The position numbers and the translations under genes are program-made. The notes beneath the pieces are model-generated. The model saw only the letters and a list, made by a program, of their open reading frames with translations, ran no database searches and was not told the DNA's origin. 64,000 bases of DNA from Actinopolymorpha sp. NPDC004070 (lineage in GTDB: Bacteria > Actinomycetota > Actinomycetes > Propionibacteriales > Actinopolymorphaceae): NCBI RefSeq assembly GCF_040610475.1, contig NZ_JBEXMJ010000016.1:71701-135700 (forward strand). The letters run 5' to 3'. How positions within the stretch are numbered: the stretch's first letter is position 1; every line of letters starts with the position of its first letter. This document shows positions 1 through 8,988 of the stretch, in pieces.

Positions 1-840
1 CGCGAACTCCGAGGCGTAGCCCACCCGCTGGGCCACCGAGTGCAGCGAGCTGTCGGTCTCGCGGAGCAGCCGGGCGGCGGTGGTCAGCCGCCACCAGGTG
101 AGGTACGCCAGTGGCGGTTGCCCGACGAGGGTGGCGAACCGGCGGGCGAACGCGGCCCGGGACAGTCCCGCCTCGGCGCCGAGGCTCTCGACGGTCCAGG
201 GACGACCGGGGTTGCGATGAATGGCCGACAGTGCCGTACTGACAGGGCGATCCCTGAGCGCGGCTGCCCATCCGGTGCCCTCGTCGCAGTCCTGATCCTC
301 CGTCCACGCCCGAAGGACGAAAAGCAGCAGCATGTCGAGCAGCGCGGGTATCGCCGCGTCGGTTCCGGGCCGCTGGTCCTGCACCTCCCGGCCGAGGAGG
401 TCGATGGCCGCGCGCAGCGAAGGATGGTGACCCAGCCTGGCCGGCAGGTGAACGTACTCCGGCAGCTCCAGCAGCATCGGATGGGCCCGTGAACGGTCCA
501 GCCCGTACGCCCCGCAGAGGAGCACGGTGGTCAAGCCGTCGCCGTCGGCGGCGGTGTCCGCGGCGGTGTCCGAGGCGGTGTCGGCGCCGGAGAGGGGAGT
601 CGTGGCGCTGTCGGCCAGCGCGTGTCCGGCGCCCCGCGGTGTGAACACCACGTCGCCGACGCCGAGCGCGACCGGCTCCGCCCCGGACGGGAGCAGGACG
701 GCGGATCCCTGCAGGATCACGTGAATCCCCGATCCCTGGACGGGTGAGTACGAGCGGCGCCAGGGAGCGCGGTGGGTGATCAGATACGACGCGGGTTCTC
801 CCGTCCGCATCGTGGCGACCAACTGGCTGAGCGCGTCCAC
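1..840 (-). CDS. AraC-family transcriptional regulator with cupin sensor domain (partial)
   Basis: Read on the minus strand from a GTG at 840; the C-terminal end lies outside the window. The first ~170 residues form a cupin-like ligand domain of the kind found in AraC regulators, with a PRGAGHALAD motif near residue 68. The last visible ~75 residues are the first part of an AraC DNA-binding domain: LSRAAFARRFATLVGQPPL is the typical first helix-turn-helix and VAQRVGYASEFA begins the second. The cupin carries a short SDTA/ADTA insertion made by a 12-bp triplicate. It is divergent from the flavin reductase at 952, which is a plausible target (inference). The start is not certain because a GGAG lies rather far upstream. 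Confidence 0.85.
   Translation of the reverse strand, partial: MDALSQLVATMRTGEPASYLITHRAPWRRSYSPVQGSGIHVILQGSAVLLPSGAEPVALGVGDVVFTPRGAGHALADSATTPLSGADTASDTAADTAADGDGLTTVLLCGAYGLDRSRAHPMLLELPEYVHLPARLGHHPSLRAAIDLLGREVQDQRPGTDAAIPALLDMLLLFVLRAWTEDQDCDEGTGWAAALRDRPVSTALSAIHRNPGRPWTVESLGAEAGLSRAAFARRFATLVGQPPLAYLTWWRLTTAARLLRETDSSLHSVAQRVGYASEFA
550..585. repeat. Three tandem 12-bp copies inside the AraC-type regulator
   Basis: GGCGGTGTCCGC-like units start at 550, 562 and 574. They encode the low-complexity D-T-A rich insertion of the cupin domain and keep the reading frame. Such a repeat can change copy number by slippage. Confidence 0.8.
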
Positions 841-951
841 GCCCGTCAGCGTATCTCCGTCTGCCCCGGACCTGGTCACGAAGACGCTCGAGTATGGCCA
901 CGAGACTTTCACGCATGGGACGTCTTCCCCGTGGTCCGTACGGTCGAACCC

Positions 952-1533
952 ATGACCAGAGTGGGAATCATCATCGGAAGCACCCGGCCCGGGCGGAACG
1001 GCGAAGCCGTGGGCCGCTGGGTGCAGGAGGTCGCAAGCGCTCACGGCGGCGGGGAGTACGAGCTCCTCGACCTGGCGGCCTTCGACCTGCCGCACCTGGA
1101 CGAGATCGTTCCGGCCGCGGCGGGGCAGTACGCCCTCCAGCACACGCGGCGCTGGGCGGAGACGATCCGCGGCCTCGACGCCTTCGTCTTCGTCACGCCG
1201 GAGTACAACCACTCGATGCCCGGCGTCCTGAAGACGGCTCTCGACTTCGTGTACGCGGAGTGGAACCACAAGGCCGCCGGCTTCGTCGGGTACGGCGCCG
1301 ACGGCGGGATCCGCGCCGTCGAACAGCTCCGCCAGGTGATGGCGCATCTGAAGGTGGCCGACGTCGGACCACAGGTCACGTTGTCACTGTGGAACGACTT
1401 CGTGAACATGAGCGAGTTCCGGCCCGATCCTCGGCACGAGGCAAGCCTCACGACCATGCTCGACGAGCTCCTCAGCTGGGCTCGCGCGTTGCGCTCGGTG
1501 CGGAACGAGACGGTGCCGGAGCCGGTGGGCTAG
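952..1533 (+). CDS. NAD(P)H-dependent FMN reductase (flavodoxin-like fold)
   Basis: This 193-residue protein matches the SsuE/ChrR/azoreductase-like NADPH-dependent FMN reductase family in length and motifs. The N-terminal beta strand is followed by the FMN phosphate loop GSTRPGR (residues 9-15), and a central TPEYNHSMPGVLK segment (about residue 80) is the signature FMN-contact loop. It is expected to be a cytosolic flavoprotein reducing quinones, azo compounds or FMN. The ATG at 952 was chosen because the reading frame further upstream lacks family similarity. The gene is divergent from the AraC regulator and followed after 11 bp by a deaminase gene, so the two probably form one transcript. 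Confidence 0.88.
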   Translation: MTRVGIIIGSTRPGRNGEAVGRWVQEVASAHGGGEYELLDLAAFDLPHLDEIVPAAAGQYALQHTRRWAETIRGLDAFVFVTPEYNHSMPGVLKTALDFVYAEWNHKAAGFVGYGADGGIRAVEQLRQVMAHLKVADVGPQVTLSLWNDFVNMSEFRPDPRHEASLTTMLDELLSWARALRSVRNETVPEPVG

Positions 1534-1544
1534 TCTCCCCGGGC

Positions 1545-2054
1545 ATGGAGCCTGGACACCACGAGGCCACCGGACTCACGGACGCGGATCGCGGCTACCT
1601 GCGCCGGTGTGTCGACCTGGCGCGGGAAGCGCTGGACGACGGTGACGAGCCGTTCGGTTCCCTGCTCGTCGACGATCAGGGAACCGTCCTGTACGCCGAC
1701 CGCAACCGCGAGAAGGGCGGTGACGAGACTCGGCACCCGGAGTTCGAGATCGCCAAGTGGGCGGCGTCGAATCTCTCACCGGAGCAGCGCCGCGACAGCG
1801 TCGTCTACACCTCCGGGGAGCACTGCCCGATGTGCAGCGCGGCTCACGCCTGGGTGGGCCTGGGCCGGATCGTCTACGCCACGAGCACGCAGCAGCTGGT
1901 CGCCTGGCGGACCGGATGGGGTGCGCCACCAGCGCCCGTCGCGCCGCTTCCGATCACCACGGTCGCGCCCGGTGTCCCGGTGGCCGGCCCCGATCCCGAA
2001 CTCGCCGACGAGGTCCGCGGCCTGCACGCCCGGCCGCTGGGGGTGCAGGAGTAG
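1545..2054 (+). CDS. Nucleoside/nucleobase deaminase (cytidine deaminase superfamily)
   Basis: The 169-residue product has the zinc site of the CDA/TadA/guanine-deaminase superfamily: HPEFE (residues 65-69, in place of the more usual HAE) and HCPMC (around residue 91), which would supply His, the catalytic Glu and two Cys. The N-terminal GDEPFGSLLV segment is the usual substrate-pocket strand. The start ATG at 1545 was picked because translation further upstream overlaps the flavin reductase in another frame. Substrate is not decided; the sequence fits guanine- or nucleoside-deaminase-like members better than tRNA-editing TadA because it lacks TadA's C-terminal arginine-rich helix. Confidence 0.85.
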   Translation: MEPGHHEATGLTDADRGYLRRCVDLAREALDDGDEPFGSLLVDDQGTVLYADRNREKGGDETRHPEFEIAKWAASNLSPEQRRDSVVYTSGEHCPMCSAAHAWVGLGRIVYATSTQQLVAWRTGWGAPPAPVAPLPITTVAPGVPVAGPDPELADEVRGLHARPLGVQE

Positions 2055-2327
2055 TTCGTACGCCTGCGGGCGTCGGGCCGCAGCACCCGGCGTACTCGCC
2101 GGGCCAACTCACCGGGTTCCGCCTGGAAGATTCGTACCCCAGCCCGAGAGACTACGGCGCACTCCTTGTGCGAGCGCCATGTCTCGATTCTGGCACGCGG
2201 TGTTAACGGTACGGACAAACGCGGCGCTGCCCGCCCCACGTCGCTTGACGGTCGTCCGCTGCAGGCTCATCCTCGCGGGCACGTGGAGCGGACGCGGTGT
2301 CGTCGCGCGGCTCCGAAGGGGTGTGAC

Positions 2328-3218
2328 ATGACAACCGATCCCACCGCCGCCGGCGCTCGTGAGCTGATTCGGCGTACCGACCTCTATCTGCGGCTCGGGA
2401 TGGTCCTGCTGGTGTTGTTGCTGGCCGCCGCCATCACACTGGAGCGGTTGCGGTACGGCTCGCTGCTGGACTCCGTCAGCGCCTACTACTACACGCCCGC
2501 GCACGCGGTCTTCATCGCCTGTCTGTGTTCGCTGGGGGCGTGCCTGATCATCTATCCCGGGCGCACGGGGTTCGAGGACGTGATCCTCAACGCGGCGGGG
2601 TTCCTGGCGTTCCTGGTGGCGTTCGTACCCACCAGCCGCGGTGCGGCCGAGTGCGACCCGCGGCGCGCCTTCTGCGACATCCCGTCCTCGACGATCGCGG
2701 CGAACGTGGCCGCGGTGTTGTTCGTCGGCGGTCTGGGCCTGCTGGTCGCCTATCTCCCACGGGGTCCGCGTACGCGCAGGGGTGCCTCACGGGAGGTCGC
2801 CAACCTGCACGCCAGGATCGCGCTCCACGTGCTCACGATCGGGTACGTGCTGTTGCTGGCCGGCTTCTTCGCCGACCGGCTCGCCTTCCTGCGGATGGGG
2901 CACGGCTGGTCCGCCCTGGTGTTGTTCGCCGGCCTGATCGTCGTGGTCGTCAACTCGGGCTTGCACTCGGATCGTCAAGGAGGACGGCGCGTCTGGTACT
3001 GGGTGATCCTCGCGGCCGTGCTGCTCGCGATGGTGGTCATCTGGATCGCCGGGAAGCGCGGCGCCATGGAGCACTGGGTCTTCGTGGAGGAGTCCATCGT
3101 GATCGGCGGCTTCACCATCTTCTGGATCACGCAGAAGGTGGCCGAGGTCTGGGTCGGTCCCGAGCCCGATCCTGAGTCCGGTGCCGAGCCCGGTTCCGAG
3201 GCAAGGGTCCTCGCGTGA
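2328..3218 (+). CDS. Polytopic membrane protein of unknown function
   Basis: The ATG at 2328 follows a GAAGGGGTG ribosome binding site. The 296-residue product has about seven or eight hydrophobic segments: a first helix near residues 22-40 (GMVLLVLLLAAAITL), then segments near 60-78, 86-104, 125-145, 170-188, 200-215, 228-248 and 265-282. A SVSAYYYTPAH motif sits between the first and second segments, and a loop with two Cys (AAECDPRRAFC) follows the third. I do not recognise an enzymatic motif. The C-terminal tail is a short G-S-E-P rich stretch. The gene stands alone, 33 bp before cobQ. Confidence 0.7.
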   Translation: MTTDPTAAGARELIRRTDLYLRLGMVLLVLLLAAAITLERLRYGSLLDSVSAYYYTPAHAVFIACLCSLGACLIIYPGRTGFEDVILNAAGFLAFLVAFVPTSRGAAECDPRRAFCDIPSSTIAANVAAVLFVGGLGLLVAYLPRGPRTRRGASREVANLHARIALHVLTIGYVLLLAGFFADRLAFLRMGHGWSALVLFAGLIVVVVNSGLHSDRQGGRRVWYWVILAAVLLAMVVIWIAGKRGAMEHWVFVEESIVIGGFTIFWITQKVAEVWVGPEPDPESGAEPGSEARVLA

Positions 3219-3251
3219 CGTTCCCCTCGCCGGCATGACATCCTCGGCAGG

Positions 3252-4763
3252 GTGAGAGGACAGGGCGAGCGGGCCGGAACCCTGCTGGTGGCCGGCACGA
3301 CGTCCGATGCGGGCAAGACGGTGGTCACCACCGCACTGTGCCGGGCGCTGCGGCGGCGGGGCTGCCGGGTGGCGCCGTTCAAGGCGCAGAACATGTCCAA
3401 CAACTCGATGGTCACCGCGGACGGTGCGGAGATCGGCCGCGCGCAGTGGGTGCAGGCGGTGGCGGCCGGTGCGGAGCCGGAGGTGGCCATGAACCCCGTA
3501 CTCCTCAAGCCCGGCAGCGATCTGCGCAGTCACGTGGTGGTGATGGGCCGTCCGTACGGCACACTCGACGCTTCGGACTTCCTCGGCGGGAGGGGCGCGC
3601 TGGCCCGGGCGGCGTTCGAGGCTTTCGACGATCTGCGCGGGCGCTACGACGTGGTGGTGTGCGAGGGCGCGGGCAGCCCGGCGGAGATCAACCTGCGCCG
3701 GTTCGACTACGTGAACATGGCGCTGGCCCGGCACGGACGCACCCCCACGATCCTGGTGGGCGACATCGACCGGGGCGGGGTGTTCGCGTCGATGTACGGC
3801 ACGCTGGCGCTGCTGGAGCCGGCCGACCAGGCGTTGCTGTGTGGGTTCGTGGTCAACAAGTTCCGTGGCGACGTGGGCCTGCTGCGACCCGGGCTGGACA
3901 GCCTGGAGGAGCTGACCGGGCGACCGGTGCTGGGCGTGCTGCCCTGGCAGCAGGGTCTGTGGCTGGACTCCGAGGACGCCCTCGCACTGGAGTCCCGTCC
4001 CCGGCCGGACTTCGCGGCGCCTGGTGAGCGGCTGCGGGTCGCGGTGGTGGTGCTGCCGCGGATCAGCAACTTCACCGACGTCGACGCGTTGTGCCTGGAG
4101 CCCGGCCTGGACGTGGAGTTCGTACGCGACGCCCGCGCGATGGGCTCACCGGACGTCGTGGTGCTGCCGGGCACGCGGGCCACGCTCGACGACCTCGCCT
4201 GGCTGCGGCAGCGAGGGCTGGCCGACGCGATCACCGCCCATGCCGCCCGCGGCGGGGTGGTGCTCGGCATCTGCGGTGGGTTCCAGATGCTCGGCCGCGA
4301 GGTGCGCGACCCGGACGGAGTGGAGGGACCGGCCGGTGCGCGTGCCGACGGGCTCGGCCTGTTGGACGTACGAACTGTCTTCGGCCCCGACAAGGTGCTC
4401 CGGCTGCCGACCGGTGAGGCGCTCGATGCGCCGGCCGACGGTTACGAGATCCACCACGGCCGGGTCACGCTCGGGTCGGACGAGGCATTCCTCGGTGGCG
4501 CTCGGCGAGGCTCGGTGTTCGGGACCATGTGGCACGGCAGCCTGGAAGGCGACGCCTTCCGCCGTGCCTGGCTCGGTGAGGTGGCATCAACCCTCGGGCT
4601 GGACGTCGCGCTGGGGGAGGTCAGCTTCGCCGCGGCCCGTGAACGCCGCATCGACGACCTCGCCGACGCCGTCGAGGAGCACCTCGACCTCGATGCCGTC
4701 GTACGCCTGGTCGAGGACGGGTCGCCCGCGAACCTTCCAGTGGTGAAGGGTTCGCTGGCATGA
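3252..4763 (+). CDS. cobQ: Cobyric acid synthase (glutamine-hydrolysing)
   Basis: The 503-residue protein has the CobQ architecture. An N-terminal dethiobiotin-synthetase-like ATPase domain begins with AGTTSDAGKT (P-loop, residues ~14-24) and is followed by the family signature KAQNMSNNSM and NPVLLKP. A C-terminal type-1 glutamine amidotransferase domain has LGICGGFQMLG with the nucleophile Cys near residue 341 and the histidine of MWHGS near 427. It amidates adenosylcobyrinic acid a,c-diamide at four side chains in the adenosylcobalamin pathway. No other cobalamin genes are adjacent and no cobalamin riboswitch fits in the 33-bp upstream gap. Start is GTG. Confidence 0.95.
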   Translation: MRGQGERAGTLLVAGTTSDAGKTVVTTALCRALRRRGCRVAPFKAQNMSNNSMVTADGAEIGRAQWVQAVAAGAEPEVAMNPVLLKPGSDLRSHVVVMGRPYGTLDASDFLGGRGALARAAFEAFDDLRGRYDVVVCEGAGSPAEINLRRFDYVNMALARHGRTPTILVGDIDRGGVFASMYGTLALLEPADQALLCGFVVNKFRGDVGLLRPGLDSLEELTGRPVLGVLPWQQGLWLDSEDALALESRPRPDFAAPGERLRVAVVVLPRISNFTDVDALCLEPGLDVEFVRDARAMGSPDVVVLPGTRATLDDLAWLRQRGLADAITAHAARGGVVLGICGGFQMLGREVRDPDGVEGPAGARADGLGLLDVRTVFGPDKVLRLPTGEALDAPADGYEIHHGRVTLGSDEAFLGGARRGSVFGTMWHGSLEGDAFRRAWLGEVASTLGLDVALGEVSFAAARERRIDDLADAVEEHLDLDAVVRLVEDGSPANLPVVKGSLA

Positions 4764-4828
4764 GGAAGTCACGCGAGAGGGCTGGTGCGTAACGGAGCGC
4801 TGAGCTCACCGGGGAACACGACGGCCGC

Positions 4829-6874
4829 TCAGAACGGTGGTAGGTCACCTTCGGGCGTTCCCGTCCTTGTCCCGGCGGTGGCGGTTGCCGGTTCGGCTGG
4901 TGCCACGGGGTCGGTGAGGGATGGTGCTCCGCTGCGGTACTGGCGGCCGTAGGGGTCAGTGAGGGTGTGTTCGCCGGGTCCGGTCTGTTGCAGTTTCCAC
5001 TCGCGTTCTGTCTTGGCTTTGTGGTGGCGCGGGCACAGGGGCGCGATGTTGTCCACGGACGTCGAACCGCCGTCGGCGTGTTCGGTGTTGTGGTCCAGGT
5101 GGCAGGTCGCTGCCGGTCGTCGGCAGGTGGTCCACACGCAGCGTTGGTCGCGGGCGTGTACGAGTTCTGCCTGCAGTCCGCGCAGGAACCTCGCCGGTAG
5201 CGGATGCAGGTGCAACAGGCGTCCGGTGACCGGGTGGGTGACCCCGACACTGAAGCGGGCTTCGGGGTTGGTGAGGTTGTTCGCCACCAACCTGGTGGCT
5301 ACCTCGGTGATGATGGGTCCGAACCCGCCGAGTTCACCCGGTTGGGTGGACAGTCCCATCAAAGTGGTGAGCGGGATGTTCAGCTGGATCTTCGAGCGCG
5401 TTCGTATCGCACCCCAGCTCGGCTGCGTGGAAGACCAGGGCGGCAGTGTGGGTGGTGGTGGCGGGTTGTCCGTCGGCGGATCGGGCGGATCGGGCGGATC
5501 GGGCGGATCCGGTGGGTCTGGCGGTCCAGGCGAGTCGGTCGTCTCGTCGGGTCGGCGGTTCAGCTGTGGGATCTCCCCTGCAGGCCGAGGGCCGGTGGTG
5601 GAAGTGGCGGCATTCTCATCGGTCGAGTTGTCTTCCGCCGTGTTCTGCTCGGCTGCCACGTGGGCGGCGGTGTCGTGAACCGGGACGCCGTTCCTCGCGG
5701 CCGCGCCGCACACGGTGCACCTGGGGACCGGCGTCGGGGAGCAGTCACCGCACTCACACCAGCTGTCGTGCAGGGCGTGGTCGGGGTACCGATGAACGGG
5801 GCAGTGCTCCTGCTCGCCCTGCTCAGTCTCGCCCTGAGCCTGCTCCTCCGACCGCTGCTCCGACTCACCTTCGGACTGTGACTCGTCGTCGGTATCGGCG
5901 TCGGCCTGCCCCTGCGGGACGTTGCCGTGCGCGGCACGAGCCTGCGCGGTGTCGTCCTCCGCGGGGTGGTCCTGCCCAGCCACGTTCGGCGCGGCTTCGT
6001 CCTGCGCCGACCGATTCTTCGTGTTCTTGCTCTGACCGGGTTGGGCGGGGGCTGAGCAGTCGATGATGTCGGCGGCGCCGCTGAGCAGGGAGTAGGCCAC
6101 GTCCGCACGCAACTGGCCCAGGTTGCGCGGGTCGCCGGTGGACTTGACCGCGCGGGCGATGGCGTCGACGTAGCCGTACGCCTCAGCTGCCTGGTCGGCT
6201 GACAGGCCCCGGATGGACAGGTCGGCTACACCATCGACAGACGGCCAGATCGCCACGTCACGGTCTGATCGCTTGGCCTTGTGCCGCTTGGCCGCTGCTT
6301 CGGGATCGGCCTTGACCACCTCGGCCTCGACCTTCGCCCGCAACAACCCACCCCGCAGCTCCAGCACCTTGGGGAAGAGGGCGTCCTCGATCGCTCCCCA
6401 CAGGTCGGGCTTGGCGTCGGTGATCCGGTCGATAATGATGCGCACCTCGTTGAACTCCAGGTGCCCACTCGCCAAAGCCTCACGCACCTGCGGCAGCCGA
6501 GGCAGCGCAGCGGCCGTCACCACGTACTGGTGGGCCCGGTAGCCGCTCCACCCCAGCAACGGCTCCAGGATTTCCGGCGTCATCAGTTCCGGAGTGACAC
6601 TGCGTTCGGCCGGATCGTCGGGCATGCCGTTGGGGGCGTAGGTCAGTTCGTTCACCGCGGCCAGGCAGGCGGCTTCCGTCCAGCACCCCTGCCGCCGCGT
6701 CCCCTTGACGAACTCCTCCAGTTCGTACCCGTTGCACGCGGCCAGATCGACCGAGGCGATCGCCGCCGCCAGCTCCGGCCCGCCCGGCAGGTCAGCGAAC
6801 CCCGCAGGCAGCACCCGACGACGACCCGGGCCTTCACCCGGGTCGTCGTCGGAGCACTCACCGGCGTCGCGCAT
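4829..6874 (-). CDS. DUF222 / HNH endonuclease family protein (13E12-type), copy 1
   Basis: The ATG at 6874 is preferred over one 30 bp upstream because it aligns with the other two copies in the window. The 681-residue product starts with a DUF222 helical domain (residues ~15-240) and ends with an HNH nuclease (about residues 580-650) holding a C-x4-C start (CVWTTC), LDHNTEHADGG and LCPRHHKAK. Between them lies a ~300-residue linker that is D/E/Q rich, contains a possible Cys4 zinc site (CPVHRYPDHA/CECGDC/CTVC) and a Pro-Pro-Asp repeat. Members are widespread in actinobacteria, often in many copies, and are suspected mobile or SOS-linked nucleases. It is convergent with cobQ. Confidence 0.88.
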   Translation of the reverse strand: MRDAGECSDDDPGEGPGRRRVLPAGFADLPGGPELAAAIASVDLAACNGYELEEFVKGTRRQGCWTEAACLAAVNELTYAPNGMPDDPAERSVTPELMTPEILEPLLGWSGYRAHQYVVTAAALPRLPQVREALASGHLEFNEVRIIIDRITDAKPDLWGAIEDALFPKVLELRGGLLRAKVEAEVVKADPEAAAKRHKAKRSDRDVAIWPSVDGVADLSIRGLSADQAAEAYGYVDAIARAVKSTGDPRNLGQLRADVAYSLLSGAADIIDCSAPAQPGQSKNTKNRSAQDEAAPNVAGQDHPAEDDTAQARAAHGNVPQGQADADTDDESQSEGESEQRSEEQAQGETEQGEQEHCPVHRYPDHALHDSWCECGDCSPTPVPRCTVCGAAARNGVPVHDTAAHVAAEQNTAEDNSTDENAATSTTGPRPAGEIPQLNRRPDETTDSPGPPDPPDPPDPPDPPDPPTDNPPPPPTLPPWSSTQPSWGAIRTRSKIQLNIPLTTLMGLSTQPGELGGFGPIITEVATRLVANNLTNPEARFSVGVTHPVTGRLLHLHPLPARFLRGLQAELVHARDQRCVWTTCRRPAATCHLDHNTEHADGGSTSVDNIAPLCPRHHKAKTEREWKLQQTGPGEHTLTDPYGRQYRSGAPSLTDPVAPAEPATATAGTRTGTPEGDLPPF
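5475..5528. repeat. 9-bp tandem repeat encoding the Pro-Pro-Asp tract of DUF222/HNH copy 1
   Basis: Four near-exact GGCGGATCG units (starts 5475, 5484, 5493, 5502) are followed by two degenerate ones. On the minus strand they encode repeated P-P-D in the linker of the nuclease gene. Copy number is likely variable between strains (inference). Confidence 0.8.
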
Positions 6875-6882
6875 GTGTTCGA
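6867..6882. promoter_or_regulatory. SOS-box-like palindrome over the start codon of DUF222/HNH copy 1
   Basis: The plus strand reads TCGCGC-ATGT-GTTCGA, 10 of 12 positions of the actinobacterial LexA consensus TCGAAC-N4-GTTCGA. The start codon of the minus-strand gene lies within the box (6874-6872). The same placement is seen at the other two DUF222/HNH genes in the window, which raises the likelihood that it is functional. Confidence 0.5.
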
Positions 6883-7186
6883 GTCTACCGAACAAGATCG
6901 ACAATTGCGCACGGGAAACAGCTTGTCCACAAAGGAATCTGCGTCAACCGCAACTTGCGCGAGAGGCGGGTTCACCCTCTCGCGTACGGCCTCCCTCGGA
7001 CGGCCGGTCCAGCCCCGGCCGGTACGAATCCACACCCGCAGCCGAGAGCGGCCCTGCTGAGACTGCTGGAAGCGGACACACCGAGCGACAACGCAAGGCC
7101 GAGCCTGCTTGGATTGGCGTACCGACACGATCAACCGGTCGACTTCGCGAGTCTCGTCGGCCACGACCCAGGTGAGGAGTGGTTCG

Positions 7187-7969
7187 GTGAGTGGTCTTGC
7201 GACCGAGTTCGCCGCCAGGATTCGTCGACGGGAAGGGGCCATCGGCTACTGGTCGGCCATCGATGCTCCGGTCGCGACCGAACGCATCGGCCGGCTCGGG
7301 TACGACTACGTGGTGCTCGACGGGCAGCACGGCCTGATCGGCTACTCCGGGATCCTCAACGGCCTGATGGCCATCGACGCCGGCGCGCAGGCGGTCGGAA
7401 TGGTACGAGTGGAGGACAACCACCTGACCCCGATCGGCCGCGCGCTCGACGCCGGTGCGGCCGGAGTGATCGTCCCACTCGTGAGCACCCCGGCCGAAGC
7501 GGCTGCCGCCGTAGGCGCCACGCGGTATCCACCGCTCGGCAGACGTTCGTACGGACCGATGCGGTCGGGTCTGCGGATCGGTCCACGCCCGGAGGAGGCG
7601 AACGCGGACACGCTGGTGTTCGTGATGATCGAGACCCGCGAAGGGCTGGAGAACGTCGAGGCGATCTGCCGTACGCCCGGACTGGACGGCGTCTACGTCG
7701 GGCCTTCGGATCTGGTTCTGGGGCTCGGAGGAGCGTTCCCGGGAGACCCGGCCGTGGCCGACGAGTTCGAGACCGCACTCCGTGCCGTGCGGGACGCCGC
7801 GAAGGCGGCCGGCGTCGCCGCCGGGATCCACACCCACGACGGCCAGGTGGCCGCGAAACGGCTGGCCGAGGGGTTCACGTTCGCCAGCGTGGCCTCGGAC
7901 CTGCTGCATCTGGAGCAGGCGGCCGGCGCGCACCTGTCCGCGGCGCGCGGCGGAGGGGCCGACCGCTGA
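7187..7969 (+). CDS. HpcH/HpaI-family class II aldolase
   Basis: The GTG at 7187 was chosen because GGTGAGGAG lies 8 nt upstream and it gives the family's usual 260-residue length. The product is a TIM-barrel pyruvate aldolase of the HpcH/HpaI/citrate-lyase-beta-like group: DGQHGLI near residue 46 (usual DxEHG, here with Gln), VRVEDNHL (substrate Arg), GAAGVIVPLV, RSYGPMR, MIETREGLENV (metal-binding Glu) and GVYVGPSDL (metal-binding Asp). It should cleave or form 2-keto-3-deoxy or 4-hydroxy-2-oxo acids with a divalent metal. The Q-for-E change in the first motif is a little unusual. It is convergent with the XRE regulator gene, separated by only 2 bp. Confidence 0.88.
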   Translation: MSGLATEFAARIRRREGAIGYWSAIDAPVATERIGRLGYDYVVLDGQHGLIGYSGILNGLMAIDAGAQAVGMVRVEDNHLTPIGRALDAGAAGVIVPLVSTPAEAAAAVGATRYPPLGRRSYGPMRSGLRIGPRPEEANADTLVFVMIETREGLENVEAICRTPGLDGVYVGPSDLVLGLGGAFPGDPAVADEFETALRAVRDAAKAAGVAAGIHTHDGQVAAKRLAEGFTFASVASDLLHLEQAAGAHLSAARGGGADR

Positions 7970-7971
7970 CG

Positions 7972-8877
7972 TCAGTGTCCGCCGGTGGACGAGCGCCCGT
8001 GGGTTCGTGAGCGCCGAGCGGGTGCGAGGTCCTGGGTCCCCACGACGCGCAGCAGGGCCAGGGCCTCTGCCTCGGAGGTGCCCGGCGCCGCGGAGTAGAC
8101 GACCAGCAACTGGTCGGACTCGGGGATGTGGAGGGTGTCGCACTCGAGCGTGAGTTCGCCGAGAGACGGATGGGCGACCGTCTTGGTGTGGCTGCGCCAG
8201 GTGGACGCGTCGACGTCGGCCCACAGTCCGCGGAACTCGGCCGAACCCTTCCGCAGGTCCCCGATCAGCCAGCGCAGGTCCGGGTCGTCGGGGTAGCGGC
8301 CGGCCGCGGCGCGGAGGTTCGCGACGGTCTGGGCAGCGGTCTGGGCGCGTTCCTCGGCGGAGCCGCCGATCACGCTGCGCGGCGGCTCGTCCAGGTCGGG
8401 CAGGAACCGGAGCCGGGCCTGGTTGCGCCGCTCCGGTGCCAGGGCCGACCAGTCGCCGAGCAGCGCCGACGACATCGCGTTCCAGGCGAGGATGTCGCTC
8501 TTCGCGCTGAGCACCATCGCCGGGAGGTCGGTGAAACGGTCGATGAGGCGCAGGACGCCGGGGCGTACGTGCATGTCGATCCGGCCCTTCCGCGGCGGCG
8601 TACCTCCCGCGACGTGGAAGAGATGATCACGTTCGTCGGTGTCCAGCCGCAGCGCCCGGGCCAGTGCGGACAGCACCTGCTCCGACGGCTGCGGCCCACG
8701 GCCCTGCTCCAGCCGTACCACGTAGTCGACGCTGATCCCGGCGAGCTGGGCGAGTTCCTCCCGCCGGAGCCCGGGCACGCGACGGTGCCGGCCCACCGGC
8801 AGCCCCACCTCGCCGGGGCCGACGCGCTCGCGGGCGCGCCTGATGACCCGGGCCAGTTCCTCGCGGTTCACCCTCAC
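7972..8877 (-). CDS. XRE-family regulator with MmyB-like ligand domain
   Basis: The 301-residue product begins with an XRE helix-turn-helix (residues ~30-85; PGLRREELAQLAGISVDYVVRLEQGRG is split around the recognition helix) and continues with the MmyB-like ligand-binding domain typical of actinobacterial regulators of this type (ILAWN near residue 130, then WSALAPERRN, LHIPESDQLLVVYSA near the end). Start GTG at 8877 follows GGACGG; a second in-frame GTG is 6 bp downstream. The gene is divergent from the SDR gene at 8989, the common arrangement in which this regulator controls its neighbouring oxidoreductase. The intervening 111 bp should hold both promoters. Confidence 0.88.
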   Translation of the reverse strand: MRVNREELARVIRRARERVGPGEVGLPVGRHRRVPGLRREELAQLAGISVDYVVRLEQGRGPQPSEQVLSALARALRLDTDERDHLFHVAGGTPPRKGRIDMHVRPGVLRLIDRFTDLPAMVLSAKSDILAWNAMSSALLGDWSALAPERRNQARLRFLPDLDEPPRSVIGGSAEERAQTAAQTVANLRAAAGRYPDDPDLRWLIGDLRKGSAEFRGLWADVDASTWRSHTKTVAHPSLGELTLECDTLHIPESDQLLVVYSAAPGTSEAEALALLRVVGTQDLAPARRSRTHGRSSTGGH

Positions 8878-8988
8878 CCGTCCAGCATGCCCACGGCCAC
8901 CGGGCCGCGCCAGCCGCGGGGGTGGGACTGCCGGTCCCACGATCAGCCGGTCCTGGCAGCTCTTTCCCGGCAGCCGCAGGGTGGATCC

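Noticed and set aside
1545..2054. Assignment of the deaminase as tRNA-editing TadA
   Set aside because: The zinc motifs are of the broad superfamily, but the C-terminal region does not resemble TadA, and the motif has HPE in place of HAE.
3219..3251. A cobalamin riboswitch before cobQ
   Set aside because: Only 33 bp are available, and the upstream gene is coding to 3218.
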